Source: Bosea sp. AS-1 (lineage in GTDB: Bacteria > Pseudomonadota > Alphaproteobacteria > Rhizobiales > Beijerinckiaceae). From it: DNA of 64,000 nt. Of the stretch, positions 51,533-62,449 are shown one piece after another (positions within the stretch are counted from its first letter, which is position 1; each line of letters starts with the position of its first letter). The stretch lies in the NCBI RefSeq assembly GCF_002220095.1, contig NZ_CP022372.1, positions 2,948,501 to 3,012,500 of the forward strand, written 5' to 3'. Position numbers and translations under genes: made by a program. The notes under the pieces are model-generated. The model was not told the DNA's origin, searched no databases, and was given only the letters and a program-made list of their open reading frames with translations.

Positions 51533-51934
51533 TCAGATCGTCATGCTGGCGCCCGCCAGCGTGCCCGAAATGACGGCGATCACGGCCAACATGGCGGCCG
51601 ACGGCAATCGATCCTCCGCGATCTTCCGGGAAAGGTCCGGGATCACGATCCGCGCGAGGCCATAGGCCGCGAACTGGACGAGCATCGCCGCGACGGCCCA
51701 GAGCACGCAGTCGGGAATGCTGCTCGCTTGTGCGATCGCCTTTTCAAGCGGAACGGCGAAGCCGACGAGATTACCACCGAGAGCGATGGCGGCCGAGAGG
51801 TTGCCGCTGCGGATCAGGGCGATCTCGTCATGTGCCGTCATACGAAGATAGATCACCGCGAAGGCCGCAATGAGCGCCGTGCCGACGACGAAGTAGAGCA
51901 AAAATGCGGGCAAACCCGCCATTGAGATCGTCAT
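51533..51934 (-). CDS. DUF350-family membrane protein (YjfL-like)
   Basis: A 133-residue integral membrane protein with about four hydrophobic segments and the conserved stretch GNLSAAIALGGNLVGFAVPL. Nine bases separate it from the DUF1190 gene, so the three genes form one unit. In other bacteria DUF350 proteins are encoded beside the same partners and with spermidine-synthase-like enzymes. The role is unknown. Confidence 0.87.
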   Translation of the reverse strand: MTISMAGLPAFLLYFVVGTALIAAFAVIYLRMTAHDEIALIRSGNLSAAIALGGNLVGFAVPLEKAIAQASSIPDCVLWAVAAMLVQFAAYGLARIVIPDLSRKIAEDRLPSAAMLAVIAVISGTLAGASMTI

Positions 51935-52050
51935 GCCCCGCCCCCAGCCAGGTCGCGCCCTGCCTCACTATAGGCGAGTGACTGTCGAGCGCTATCGGGA
52001 GCTAGTCGAAAAAGCTGCGCCTGCCATCATCTAAAGCTAGGATGCGCGAC

Positions 52051-52434
52051 ATGACGACCCGAGAAGCCTGCTGCAGCTGCGGCCAGCTGCGTGTCATTTG
52101 CCAGGGAGAGCCGGTCACCGTCGCGCTCTGCCATTGCCGCGAGTGTCAGAGACGAACCGGGAGCGCCTACGGCATCGCCGCTTTCTTCGCGCGGGCGGAC
52201 GTCCTCGTTTCGGGAACCTACCTCGACTACGACCGGCCTGCCGACAGCGGCTTCCGTGTCCTGCATCATTTCTGCCCGAGCTGCGGCAGCACGGTCTTCT
52301 GGGAACCGTCCCGCAAGCCGGAGACGGTCGCCGTGGCGGTCGGGGCCTTTGCCGCCCCCGATTTCCCCGCCCCCCGGAAAGCCGTTTTCGAGCAGCACCG
52401 CCACCCCTGGGCGGCGGTTGTCCTCGATCGATAG
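52051..52434 (+). CDS. GFA-family protein (glutathione-dependent formaldehyde-activating-like)
   Basis: The protein has 127 residues from ATG 52051, with AGGATG upstream; ATG 52042 is an alternative. The zinc-binding cysteines are in CSCGQL, LCHCRECQRRTG and HFCPSCGS, the arrangement of the GFA/CENP-V fold. The true substrate of most family members is not known. A single gene, convergent with pyrG. Confidence 0.88.
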   Translation: MTTREACCSCGQLRVICQGEPVTVALCHCRECQRRTGSAYGIAAFFARADVLVSGTYLDYDRPADSGFRVLHHFCPSCGSTVFWEPSRKPETVAVAVGAFAAPDFPAPRKAVFEQHRHPWAAVVLDR

Positions 52435-52442
52435 GCCAAAGA

Positions 52443-54077
<1,635 letters not shown>

Positions 54078-54160
54078 TCACCTCTATCGCCACGGGTTCG
54101 ATTCGCTAAGCGCAAGCATTGCAGTCCCGACCTGCTCTGCGCGCTTGTCCACAAAAGAGA

Positions 54161-54178
54161 GGGCCGGTCGCCCGGCCC
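54161..54178 (-). terminator. Rho-independent terminator, distal copy
   Basis: A GGGCCGG/CCGGCCC hairpin on the minus strand followed by TCTCTTTTGT. It is a near duplicate of the hairpin at 54197-54216, including the flanking CACAAAAGAGA. Both lie between secG and pyrG. Confidence 0.75.
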
Positions 54179-54196
54179 GTCTCCACACAAAAGAGA

Positions 54197-54216
54197 AGGG
54201 CCGGTTTCCCGGCCCT
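54197..54216 (-). terminator. Rho-independent terminator of secG
   Basis: On the minus strand AGGGCCGG pairs with CCGGCCCT around GAAA, followed by TCTCTTTTGTG. It lies eight bases beyond the secG stop. The pair of consecutive terminators suggests strong insulation of pyrG from secG-tpiA. Confidence 0.8.
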
Positions 54217-54223
54217 GCCCTGG

Positions 54224-54640
54224 TTATTGCTGCGGTGCCGCTGGCGGCGCCGGGGTCGGCGGCTGTGCGCCGCCTTGCGTCTGGTTCTGGAGCTGGCGGA
54301 GCTGATCGAGCACGCCGCCGGCATTGGGCGCGCTCGGCGCCGCAGGCTGGCCCGGATTGGCCGGAGCGGTCGTCGCCGGGGCGCCGTCGATGATCGAGCG
54401 CTGCACACGGCCGCGATTGGCCATGACGGCCAGCACGATCGAAGTCAGGAAGAACAGGCCCGCGAGGATCGCAGTCGCCCGCGTCAGCGCATTCGCCTGG
54501 CCGCGGCCAGTCATGAAACCGCCGACGCCACCGCCGCCGGAGCCCATGCCAAGCCCGCCGCCTTCGGAGCGTTGCAGCAGCACAACGCCGACGAGCGCGA
54601 CGACGATGATCAGATGGATAACGATGAGAACGTTCTGCAT
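54224..54640 (-). CDS. secG: Preprotein translocase subunit SecG
   Basis: A 138-residue inner-membrane subunit of the SecYEG channel, starting at ATG 54640 (MQNVLIVIHL). Two membrane segments flank the family motif VGVVLLQRSEGGGLG, followed by GGGGVGGFMTGRGQANALTR. The C-terminal tail is Pro/Ala/Gln-rich, as usual in alphaproteobacteria. It is downstream of tpiA on the same strand and is followed by tandem terminators. Confidence 0.94.
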   Translation of the reverse strand: MQNVLIVIHLIIVVALVGVVLLQRSEGGGLGMGSGGGGVGGFMTGRGQANALTRATAILAGLFFLTSIVLAVMANRGRVQRSIIDGAPATTAPANPGQPAAPSAPNAGGVLDQLRQLQNQTQGGAQPPTPAPPAAPQQ

Positions 54641-54782
54641 GATCTCACGAAATGGGCATGGCGCGGGCCACCGCCAAGGGCCACCCGCTCCTCCTCGAAA
54701 GGTCGAGGCGAATTCGGCGGCGCACATAGCACGGGGTTTCCGGCTGCGCCACCCCTCGACGACAGGCGAATTGTCTCGCCCT

Positions 54783-55547
54783 TCAGCCGGCGCAGGCCCG
54801 CGCGATCGCCAAAAACTCCTCGGCCTTGAGGCTGGCACCGCCCACAAGCGCCCCGTCGACATTGGCAACGCTCATCAATTCGGCCGCGTTCGAGGGCTTG
54901 ACCGAGCCGCCATAGAGGAGCCGGACGCCGGCTGCGGCAGCCTTGCCGACGATCCGCGCCAGATCCGCGCGGATCGAGGCGTGCATCTCCGCAACGTCGG
55001 CGGCGGTCGGCGTCAGCCCGGTGCCGATCGCCCAGACCGGCTCATAGGCGACGACAAGGCTCGCGGCATCGAGCCCTTCCGGCACCGAGCCCTTGAGCTG
55101 CTTGCGTATCACGGCCAGCGCCTTGCCGGCCTCGCGCTCGGCCCGCGTCTCGCCGACGCAGACGATCGGCACCAGAAGCGCCTTGCGCGCCGCCTCGGCC
55201 TTGGCACGAACCGTCGCATTGTCCTCGCCATGGAGCGTGCGCCGCTCGGAATGGCCGACGATGCAGAAGCTCGCGCCGGCATCCGCCAGCATCGCCGCCG
55301 AAACCTCGCCGGTGAAGGCGCCGGCAGGCTGGAGGCTGCAATCCTGCCCGCCGCTCGCGATGCGCGAGCCGATCAACGCGGCCGTAGCGGTGAAAAGCAG
55401 GGTCGAAGGCGGGCAGATCGCCAGGTCGACGGCGGCCTTGAGCGAGGCGTCGTAGCCGCGGGCGACTTCGGTCGCGATGGCGAGGTCGGCCTTCAGCCCG
55501 TTCATCTTCCAGTTGCCGGCCACCAGCGGCCTGATGCTGCGCGTCAC
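54783..55547 (-). CDS. tpiA: Triosephosphate isomerase
   Basis: Interconverts dihydroxyacetone phosphate and glyceraldehyde-3-phosphate. The 254 residues carry the catalytic set: N12 and K14 in AGNWKMNG, H99 in VGHSERR, and E169 in [11 protein letters not shown]. The C-terminal phosphate-binding GGSVKPSNA is present. It lies upstream of secG and divergent from the PpiD-like gene. Confidence 0.96.
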   Translation of the reverse strand: MTRSIRPLVAGNWKMNGLKADLAIATEVARGYDASLKAAVDLAICPPSTLLFTATAALIGSRIASGGQDCSLQPAGAFTGEVSAAMLADAGASFCIVGHSERRTLHGEDNATVRAKAEAARKALLVPIVCVGETRAEREAGKALAVIRKQLKGSVPEGLDAASLVVAYEPVWAIGTGLTPTAADVAEMHASIRADLARIVGKAAAAGVRLLYGGSVKPSNAAELMSVANVDGALVGGASLKAEEFLAIARACAG

Positions 55548-55738
55548 GTCTGCTTTCCTCCGGATTTGCTCGGACCGGCTCTACCAATGCCCGGCTGGCG
55601 CCGCAATCTCATGAGAAGCGGCCAGGGATTCCACGGCGACGATTGCGGCTTTCGCCGCCGGTTCCTATAAGCAGCGCCGACAAAACGCGCGCGGTTCCGG
55701 TTTCGCGCCACGAACGGGTTCAGGGAAAGACAGTTTCC

Positions 55739-57652
55739 ATGATGATGCAGGGCATCCGCAAGGCGGGACAGGGTTTCCTCGGAAAGCTCGTCATCGCCAT
55801 CATGTTCGGCTTCCTCATCATCTCCTTCGCGATCTGGGGCGTGGGCGACATCTTCCGCGGCTATGGCCGCAACGAAGTCGCGAAGATCGGCAAGACCGAG
55901 ATCAGCGTCGAGCAGGTGCGCAACGCCTACCAGACCGAGATCCAGAACCTGATCCGTCAGCAGCGCCGGCAGATCTCACCCGAAATGGCGCGTGCACTCG
56001 GCCTCGACCGGCAGGTCCTCTCCCGCCTCGTCAGCGAAGCGACGCTCGACCAGACCGCGCAGAACATGGGGCTCGCGGTCTCCGACGAAACGATTCGCAA
56101 CCTGATCTTCGACGATCCGGTCTTCCGCGACGCCTCCGGTCAGTTCTCGGCCGCACGCTTCAACGAGTTGCTGCGCTCCAACGGCTATAGCGAGCAGAGC
56201 TATGTCTCGCTGCAGCGCGCCACGATCCTGCGCCAGCAGGTCGCCGAGCTGGTCTCAGGCGGCCTGACTGTGCCGACGGCCCTGCAGGAAATTGGCAACC
56301 GCCTGCGCAACGAGAAGCGCGCGGTCACCTTCGCCCGCCTGCCGGCAAGCGCCGCCGGCGAGATCGCCGCGCCGACGGAAGACCAGCTCAAGACCTTCTA
56401 CAACGACCGCAAGATCGCCTTCCGCGCGCCGGAGTACCGGACCGCGGCGATCCTCGCGATCACCGCTGATGCAGTCGCCGATCCGACCAAGGTCACCGAC
56501 GACGAGGCAAAGGCCCGCTATGAAGCCCTGAAGGCGCAGCGCTTCACCACGGCCGAGACCCGCACGGTCGAGCAGATCCCCTTCCCCAACGCCGAGGAGG
56601 CGCAGGCCGCCAAGGCCAAGATCGACGGCGGCGAGACCTTCGACGAGATCGCGACCGAGCGGAACGTCGCCTTCAAAGACCTGACGCTCGGCACTTTCAC
56701 ACGCGACCAGATCTTCGACGCCGCCGTGCGCGAAGCCGCCTTCGCCCTCGCGCAGGGCGCCGTCAGCGCCCCCGTGCAAAGCGCCTTCGGCACTGTGCTG
56801 CTGCGCGTCAGCAAGATCGACCCTCAGCATGTGCGCCCCTATGAAGAGGTTGCCGAGGAGGTGAAGAAGGAGATCGCGACGGGCCGGGCCTCGAGCCGCA
56901 TCACCGAGCTCCACGACAAGATCGAGGACGAACGCGCCTCCGCGAAGCCGCTGGCCGAGATCGCGAAGCAGTTCAACCTGCAGCTGCGTAACGCCGGCCC
57001 GATGAGCCAGGGCATGACCAAGCCGGACGGCTCGCAGGAGCAGGCTCTCCCCGGTGCCGATGCCACGCTGCGCGCGATTTTCGCCTCCGATATCGGTGTC
57101 GACAACGAGGCGATCCGCCTTCCCCAGAACGCCGGCTACGTCTGGTTCGACGTCACCAAGATCGACCCGTCGCGCGATCGTGGATTCGACGAGGTCAAGG
57201 GCGAAGTCGAGACACAATGGCGTGCTGACGAGACGGCGACCAAGCTTTCGACCAAGGCACGCGAGCTGGTCCAGCGGCTCGACAAGGGCGAGGCCTTCGC
57301 CACGGTCGCAGCCTCCGCCGGGTTGACGGTCCAAACCGCCGCCGACGTCGCGCGGCAGGATCAGCGGCCCGAACTGCCGGCCAATGTCGTCACCCAGGTT
57401 TTCGGCACCGCTGCCGGCAAGGCCAATTCGGCTGCCGGCGCCGATGGTGGGCGCATCCTGTTCAAGGTCGATTCGGCCACGGTGCCGCCTTACGTCCGCA
57501 CGACGCAGGAAGCGGACAACTTCGTGCGCCTGCTCTCGGCCAATCTGAGCGAAGGTCTTCTGCTGCAATACGTCGCGGAGCGGCAGGCCAAGCTCGGGGT
57601 CAGCATCAACGAGGCGGCCTTCCGCAACGCCACAGGCGGAGCTCAGAATTGA
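55739..57652 (+). CDS. Periplasmic foldase with PpiC domain (PpiD/SurA-like)
   Basis: A 637-residue membrane-anchored peptidyl-prolyl isomerase-type chaperone. The start is ATG 55739 behind AGGGAAAG. One membrane helix lies at about 14-35 (GKLVIAIMFGFLIISFAIW), then a SurA N-terminal chaperone domain, then a parvulin domain. The parvulin region is degenerate relative to active enzymes, as in many PpiD proteins. It may assist folding of outer-membrane and secreted proteins after Sec export. It is followed directly by trpE, a neighbourhood shared with related alphaproteobacteria. Confidence 0.88.
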   Translation: MMMQGIRKAGQGFLGKLVIAIMFGFLIISFAIWGVGDIFRGYGRNEVAKIGKTEISVEQVRNAYQTEIQNLIRQQRRQISPEMARALGLDRQVLSRLVSEATLDQTAQNMGLAVSDETIRNLIFDDPVFRDASGQFSAARFNELLRSNGYSEQSYVSLQRATILRQQVAELVSGGLTVPTALQEIGNRLRNEKRAVTFARLPASAAGEIAAPTEDQLKTFYNDRKIAFRAPEYRTAAILAITADAVADPTKVTDDEAKARYEALKAQRFTTAETRTVEQIPFPNAEEAQAAKAKIDGGETFDEIATERNVAFKDLTLGTFTRDQIFDAAVREAAFALAQGAVSAPVQSAFGTVLLRVSKIDPQHVRPYEEVAEEVKKEIATGRASSRITELHDKIEDERASAKPLAEIAKQFNLQLRNAGPMSQGMTKPDGSQEQALPGADATLRAIFASDIGVDNEAIRLPQNAGYVWFDVTKIDPSRDRGFDEVKGEVETQWRADETATKLSTKARELVQRLDKGEAFATVAASAGLTVQTAADVARQDQRPELPANVVTQVFGTAAGKANSAAGADGGRILFKVDSATVPPYVRTTQEADNFVRLLSANLSEGLLLQYVAERQAKLGVSINEAAFRNATGGAQN

Positions 57653-57654
57653 CG

Positions 57655-59169
57655 ATGCAGCCCATCGACGAGTTCGAGCGCTTCGCGCAGACCTACGAGA
57701 CGGGCGCTCCCCAGCTTCTGCGCAGGGTCCTGGTCGGCGATTGCGAGACGCCGGTCGCCGCCTTCCTGAAGCTCCGGCACGCCACGGCTGGCCCGGCCTT
57801 CCTGCTGGAATCGGTCGAGGGTGGTGCGGTCCGCGGCCGCTACTCGATGATCGGGCTGGAGCCTGACCTGATCTGGCGCTGCCACCACGGGCAGGCTGCG
57901 ATGTGCCGGCCGGCGCTGGGCGAGGCTTTTCTCGACGATCCCCGCCCCGCTTTCGAGAGCCTGCGCGCCTTGCTGGCCGAGAGTGCCATCCCCGAAGCCG
58001 AGGGTCTGCCGCCCATGGCCGCCGGAGTGTTCGGCTATCTCGGCTATGACATGGTGCGTCTGATGGAACGCCTGCCGGAGCCGAAGGAGACCGGAACCGG
58101 TGTCCCGGACGCGATCCTGACCCGGCCGACGCTGATGGTGGTTTTCGACGCAGTGCGCGACGAGATCCATATCGTCACGCCGGTTCGGCAGCAGCCCGGC
58201 ATCGCTGCACGCCACGCCTATGAGCGGGCGCAGGAGCGGATCGAAGCGATCGCACAAGCGCTGGAAGGCGCCCTGCCCGCCGAGGCAGACATCGACATCG
58301 CCAACCTGCCTGAGCCGGTCACCACCTCGAACACGAGCGAGGCTGAATATCTCGAGATGGTGGCCAAGGCGAAGGAGTACATCCGCGCCGGCGACATCTT
58401 CCAGGTCGTGCTGTCGCAGCGCTTCGAGGCTCCTTTCGCACTGCCGCCGTTTACGCTCTACCGGGCCCTGCGCCGCGTCAATCCGGCACCCTTCCTCTGC
58501 TATCTCGACTTCGTGGACTTCCAGATCGTCTGCTCGAGCCCCGAGATCCTCGTGCGGCGGCGGGATGACACGGTGACGATCCGCCCGATCGCCGGCACGC
58601 GCCGACGCGGCGCAACCCCGGCCGAGGACGAAGCGCTGGCGGAGGAGCTGCTGGCCGATCCGAAGGAGCGTGCCGAGCATCTCATGCTGCTCGATCTCGG
58701 CCGCAACGATGTCGGCCGCGTGGCTGAAATCGGGACCGTCAAGGTCACCGATTCCTTCTTCATCGAGCGCTACAGCCAGGTGATGCACATCGTCTCGAAC
58801 GTGGAAGGGACAATCGACCCGCGCCACGATTCGCTCGCGGCGCTGATCGCAGGCTTCCCGGCCGGGACCGTCTCGGGTGCCCCCAAAGTCCGGGCGATGG
58901 AGATCATCGACGAACTCGAGCGGGATGCACGTGGCGCCTATGCCGGATGCATCGGCTACTTCGGCGCCAATGGCGAGATGGACACCTGCATCGTCCTGCG
59001 CACCGCCGTGGTGAAGGATAGCAAGATGCACGTCCAGGCCGGTGCGGGCATCGTCTACGATTCCAACCCTGCTTCCGAGCAGGAGGAGTGCATAAACAAG
59101 GCCAAGGCGCTCTTTCGAGCAGCCGAAGAGGCGATCCGCTTCGCGGCCCGAAGCGGACGTGGGCAGTAG
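57655..59169 (+). CDS. trpE: Anthranilate synthase component I
   Basis: Converts chorismate and ammonia or glutamine to anthranilate. The 504 residues start at ATG 57655, two bases after the foldase stop (a TTG at 57649 overlaps it). The chorismate-binding domain is clear: PIAGTRRRGATPAED, LLDLGRNDVGRV and GCIGYFGANGEMDT. No fused glutaminase domain is present and no trpG follows; a terminator and an opposite-strand gene come next. Confidence 0.95.
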   Translation: MQPIDEFERFAQTYETGAPQLLRRVLVGDCETPVAAFLKLRHATAGPAFLLESVEGGAVRGRYSMIGLEPDLIWRCHHGQAAMCRPALGEAFLDDPRPAFESLRALLAESAIPEAEGLPPMAAGVFGYLGYDMVRLMERLPEPKETGTGVPDAILTRPTLMVVFDAVRDEIHIVTPVRQQPGIAARHAYERAQERIEAIAQALEGALPAEADIDIANLPEPVTTSNTSEAEYLEMVAKAKEYIRAGDIFQVVLSQRFEAPFALPPFTLYRALRRVNPAPFLCYLDFVDFQIVCSSPEILVRRRDDTVTIRPIAGTRRRGATPAEDEALAEELLADPKERAEHLMLLDLGRNDVGRVAEIGTVKVTDSFFIERYSQVMHIVSNVEGTIDPRHDSLAALIAGFPAGTVSGAPKVRAMEIIDELERDARGAYAGCIGYFGANGEMDTCIVLRTAVVKDSKMHVQAGAGIVYDSNPASEQEECINKAKALFRAAEEAIRFAARSGRGQ

Positions 59170-59189
59170 CCCTCCCTGAAATGCGAACC

Positions 59190-59224
59190 GCCCGGCTGGA
59201 GATGCAGCCGGGCAGTTTTCTTTT
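59190..59224 (+). terminator. Rho-independent terminator after trpE
   Basis: GCCCGGCTG (59190-59198) pairs with CAGCCGGGC (59205-59213), followed by AGTTTTCTTTT. It ends transcription 20 bases after the trpE stop. Confidence 0.85.
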
Positions 59225-59240
59225 GCGCCTCGTATCCTAC

Positions 59241-59837
59241 TCAGTGGCCCTTGCCGGGCGCTGCCGTCATCCGATCGACCCAGGCGATGCCGATGGCCGA
59301 CAGGATAAAGACCACATGGATCAGCGTCTGCAGCAGTACGCCTGATTCGGTGTAATTGGTCGTCCGGCCGAGCCCGCCGATATTGCCGGCCTCGATGAAG
59401 GTCCTGAGCAGATGGATCGACGAGATGCCGATGATCGCCATGGCAAGCTTGATCTTCAGGATGCTCGCATTGACGTGGCTCAGCCATTCCGGCTGATCGG
59501 GATGGCCTTCGAGACGCAGACGCGAGACGAAGGTCTCGTAACCGCCGACGATCACCATGATCAGCAGATTCGAGATCATCACCACGTCGATCAACCCCAG
59601 CACGACCAGCATGATCTGCTGCTCGCTGAAGTCGAAGGCGTGGGTCACCAGATGCCAGAGTTCCTTGAGAAACAGAAAGACATAGACGCACTGCGCAATG
59701 ATCAAGCCGAGATAAAGCGGCAATTGCAGCCAGCGCGAGCTGAAGATGAGGAACGGCAACGGTTTCATCGGATTATAGGCCGCAGGGTCGCGGGAATGGC
59801 CGCCAGGTTGCGCCATGGTCGTTTCTTCGTCCTTCAT
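59241..59837 (-). CDS. UPF0114/YqhA-family membrane protein
   Basis: A 198-residue protein with about four transmembrane segments. The family signatures are FIFSSRWLQLP-like LIFSSRWLQLPLYLGLIIA, VMISNLLIMVIVGGYETFVS and LKIKLAMAIIGISSIHLL. ATG 59837 or ATG 59816 could be the start. Function unknown. Convergent with trpE. Confidence 0.88.
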   Translation of the reverse strand: MKDEETTMAQPGGHSRDPAAYNPMKPLPFLIFSSRWLQLPLYLGLIIAQCVYVFLFLKELWHLVTHAFDFSEQQIMLVVLGLIDVVMISNLLIMVIVGGYETFVSRLRLEGHPDQPEWLSHVNASILKIKLAMAIIGISSIHLLRTFIEAGNIGGLGRTTNYTESGVLLQTLIHVVFILSAIGIAWVDRMTAAPGKGH

Positions 59838-60064
59838 AGGCAGGATGCGGATTATGTGCAGTGCAGCGCTAGATGGCGAGAGAATCGTCGATGCGCAACC
59901 CGTTTGCCCATGAGAAACGACAGCGAAGCCACAATCACGTGACGACTAAATTATGCCGAGATCGCACGCTAGTCTTCCATCAGGGCCGACAGATCGGTAA
60001 GTTGAGATCCAGCCGGGGGAGCAGGCGGAGTTCCACTCCCGTTGGAGAACAAAGGAGTTTCGTC

Positions 60065-60526
60065 ATGATCAAGTCTCTCGTCGTGGCAGCAGCGCTGGCC
60101 GGCGGAGCCCTCTTGGCAATGCCGGCTTCGGCCGCCCCGCTTGCGGCGGCCGGCTCGGCGCCGGCCGTCACGGAGAGCGCCAGTGCGCTGGTGCAGAACG
60201 TCCAATGGCGCCGCTACGGCTACGGTCCGCGCTATTACGGCTACCGTCGCGGCCCAGCGGTCGGTGCCGGCATCGCTGCCGGCATCATCGGTGGCGCGCT
60301 CGCCGCAGGAGCGCTGGCCGCTCCGCCGCCGCCGCCGGTCTACTACGAGCCGGCGCCGGTCTATGTCGCGCCGCCGGTGGTCTATGCTCCGCCCGTGCCG
60401 CGCGCCTATGGCTACAGCGCTGCAGACACCGATGCGGTGGCGTATTGTTCGCGCCGGTTCCGCAGCTACAACCCCGAAACCGGGACCTATATCGCGTCCG
60501 GCGGCGTGGTTCGCGCCTGCCCCTGA
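60065..60526 (+). CDS. BA14K-family secreted protein
   Basis: A 153-residue protein with AAAGGAG ahead of ATG 60065. The signal peptide is MIKSLVVAAALAGGALLAMP, cleaved near A23. A Tyr/Arg-rich stretch, a Gly/Ala membrane-like segment and Pro/Tyr/Val repeats follow. The C-terminus, with DAVAYCSRRFRSYNPETGTY and the final RACP, is the BA14K motif first described as an immunoreactive Brucella protein. Role unknown, probably in the envelope. Confidence 0.88.
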   Translation: MIKSLVVAAALAGGALLAMPASAAPLAAAGSAPAVTESASALVQNVQWRRYGYGPRYYGYRRGPAVGAGIAAGIIGGALAAGALAAPPPPPVYYEPAPVYVAPPVVYAPPVPRAYGYSAADTDAVAYCSRRFRSYNPETGTYIASGGVVRACP

Positions 60527-60558
60527 CAGCGCCCGACAATTCGGTCGGAAATCATTGG

Positions 60559-60589
60559 CTCCCCGCAGCAATGCGGGGAGTTTTCGTTT
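60559..60589 (+). terminator. Rho-independent terminator after the BA14K gene
   Basis: CTCCCCGCA (60559-60567) pairs with TGCGGGGAG (60572-60580) around GCAA, followed by TTTTCGTTT. Confidence 0.88.
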
Positions 60590-60662
60590 GCGGTGGAAAG
60601 CGGCTTGCCATGCCGACGGCGATCCCGCTTATCCTGCGGCCTGCCTCAGATCGGAGCCTCTC

Positions 60663-61442
60663 GTGCGTATTGCCACCTGGAACGTGAATTCGGTCCGCCA
60701 GCGGCTCGGCCATTTGCTGGACTTCCTGAAGGAGGCGGAGCCGGATGCGCTCTGCCTGCAGGAGATCAAATGCCTCGATGCCGACTTCCCGCGCGCCGAG
60801 ATCGAGGCGGCCGGCTGGCAGGTCGAGACGCATGGGCAGAAGACCTTCAACGGCGTCGCGATCCTGAGTCGAAGCAAGCTCGAGGACGTACGCAGGGGTC
60901 TGCCCGGCGACGATGGCGACGAGCAGGCGCGCTACCTTGAAGGCGTATTGCCATTCGGGTCAGGCGTGGTGCGGCTGGCCTCGATCTATCTGCCCAACGG
61001 CAACCCTCCCAATACCGAGAAATACCCCTACAAGCTCGGCTGGATGAAGCGGCTCGCAGCCCATGCCCAGATGCTGCTGCAGCTCGAGGAGCCGCTGGTT
61101 CTAGCCGGCGACTACAACGTCATTCCCGAGCCGCGCGACGCGCGCGACCCTGGGGCCTGGGTCAGCGATGCGCTGTTCCTGCCACAGACCCGCGCCGCCT
61201 TCCGGGACCTTCTGGATCTCGGGCTCACCGACGCCTTGCGCGCCACGACCGACGCTGGCGGGCTCTATACCTTCTGGGATTATCAGGCCGGCGCCTGGCA
61301 GCGGAACAACGGCATCCGCATCGACCATCTGCTGCTGTCGCCGCAAGCGACCGACCACCTCGCCGGCGTGCAGATCGCCAAATATGTCCGCGGCTGGGAA
61401 AAGCCATCGGACCATGTTCCGGTCATGATCGAGCTGAACTAG
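60663..61442 (+). CDS. xthA: Exodeoxyribonuclease III (AP endonuclease)
   Basis: A 259-residue base-excision-repair nuclease starting at GTG 60663. The exonuclease/endonuclease/phosphatase fold residues are present: N7 in ATWNVNS, E34 in LQEIKC, the D-x-N in AGDYNVIPE, and the terminal D-H in PSDHVPV. Length and order are normal. Confidence 0.95.
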   Translation: MRIATWNVNSVRQRLGHLLDFLKEAEPDALCLQEIKCLDADFPRAEIEAAGWQVETHGQKTFNGVAILSRSKLEDVRRGLPGDDGDEQARYLEGVLPFGSGVVRLASIYLPNGNPPNTEKYPYKLGWMKRLAAHAQMLLQLEEPLVLAGDYNVIPEPRDARDPGAWVSDALFLPQTRAAFRDLLDLGLTDALRATTDAGGLYTFWDYQAGAWQRNNGIRIDHLLLSPQATDHLAGVQIAKYVRGWEKPSDHVPVMIELN

Positions 61443-61489
61443 CGTCGGTCGCCATACCCTCGTGAGGTATGGCGATTCAAGGCAGCCAA

Positions 61490-62449
61490 TCAGTGCTGTG
61501 AATCGGGGCGAGCCGTCCCGGCCGTGGCAAGCTGCTGGCGCTCGACAAGTGCCATGGCCGCTGAACGATCGGCCGCAGAGGCCGCGGCAAAGGCCGCATC
61601 GTGCCGCTCGATGATCCAGGCCTCCCTAACCGGGTCGGCGCCTTCACGGGCCATGGCGAGCCACATCAGGCCGAGAACGGGGTGACGAGGCACGCCCTCG
61701 CCGCCGCGCAACAGCATCTCGCCGAAGGCCGCACGAGCCGGCGCATGCCCCTTCTCGGCCGCGAGCTTCATCCAGCGCGCAGCCTGGCGGGCATCGCGCG
61801 TCGTGCCCTGCCCCTTCATGTAGAGCCGCGCCAAATTGTACTGCCCATCCGGATCGCCGAAATAGGAGGCGGCATAATGGAACATGTCGAAGGCGCGATC
61901 CGGGTTGGGCTTCACATAGCTGCCCTTGATCCCGTCGGCGAAATAGCTCCCGAGCGCCACGAAGGCGCTGCCGACCATACGGCCGGCCGCCGTGCCGGGA
62001 GCGGCGTCGGCGTTCTCATCCGCGATCTTCGAGAAATACTCGAAAGCCTTGAGATCATTGGTTGGGACGCCATCACCACCGGCATACATCCGGCCGAGCT
62101 TGTACTGCGCAGTCAGATGCCCCTGCGAGGCGGCGTATTCGAGCGCACGAACGGCGCCAACCTGATCGCCAGCGGAGGAGTCCCGCATCCAGGCTCGCAG
62201 CGCATCGCGCGCACTGCTGAACGGCACGAGAGGCAACGCGCTATGAGCAGTCGGCGTTTTCGGCGTCGGAGCGACAATGGCGTCGTCAGGCCCGGCGGCA
62301 TGCGGCGAATCCGGCTCCGGCAGGGCGATTCCGGGAATCGGCCTTGGCGGCAGCGGTGGCTGCCCGTTGGCAAAGTCCTGTGCCCGAAGAGCCTGCGGCG
62401 CGCCGAGCAACAGCAACATGCATGCTATGGTTACGTCAGATATCCGCAT
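61490..62449 (-). CDS. SEL1-repeat periplasmic protein, ExoR-like
   Basis: A 319-residue protein with a signal peptide ending near residue 23 (QALRAQ). A Pro-rich linker and SEL1-type repeats follow, such as LTAQYKLGRMYAGGDGVP, GQYNLARLYMKGQG-like and PARAAFGEMLLRGGEG. Order and C-terminal region (AWIIERHDAAFAAASAADR) resemble rhizobial ExoR, a periplasmic negative regulator of exopolysaccharide that acts on a two-component sensor. No ChvG/ChvI or exopolysaccharide genes are nearby, so the regulatory role is not shown. Overlaps the next gene by 14 bases. Confidence 0.75.
   Translation of the reverse strand: MRISDVTIACMLLLLGAPQALRAQDFANGQPPLPPRPIPGIALPEPDSPHAAGPDDAIVAPTPKTPTAHSALPLVPFSSARDALRAWMRDSSAGDQVGAVRALEYAASQGHLTAQYKLGRMYAGGDGVPTNDLKAFEYFSKIADENADAAPGTAAGRMVGSAFVALGSYFADGIKGSYVKPNPDRAFDMFHYAASYFGDPDGQYNLARLYMKGQGTTRDARQAARWMKLAAEKGHAPARAAFGEMLLRGGEGVPRHPVLGLMWLAMAREGADPVREAWIIERHDAAFAAASAADRSAAMALVERQQLATAGTARPDSQH

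Noticed and set aside
57643-59691. Minus-strand frame of 682 codons over trpE and the UPF0114 gene
   Set aside because: It crosses two well-supported genes and has no protein-like composition.
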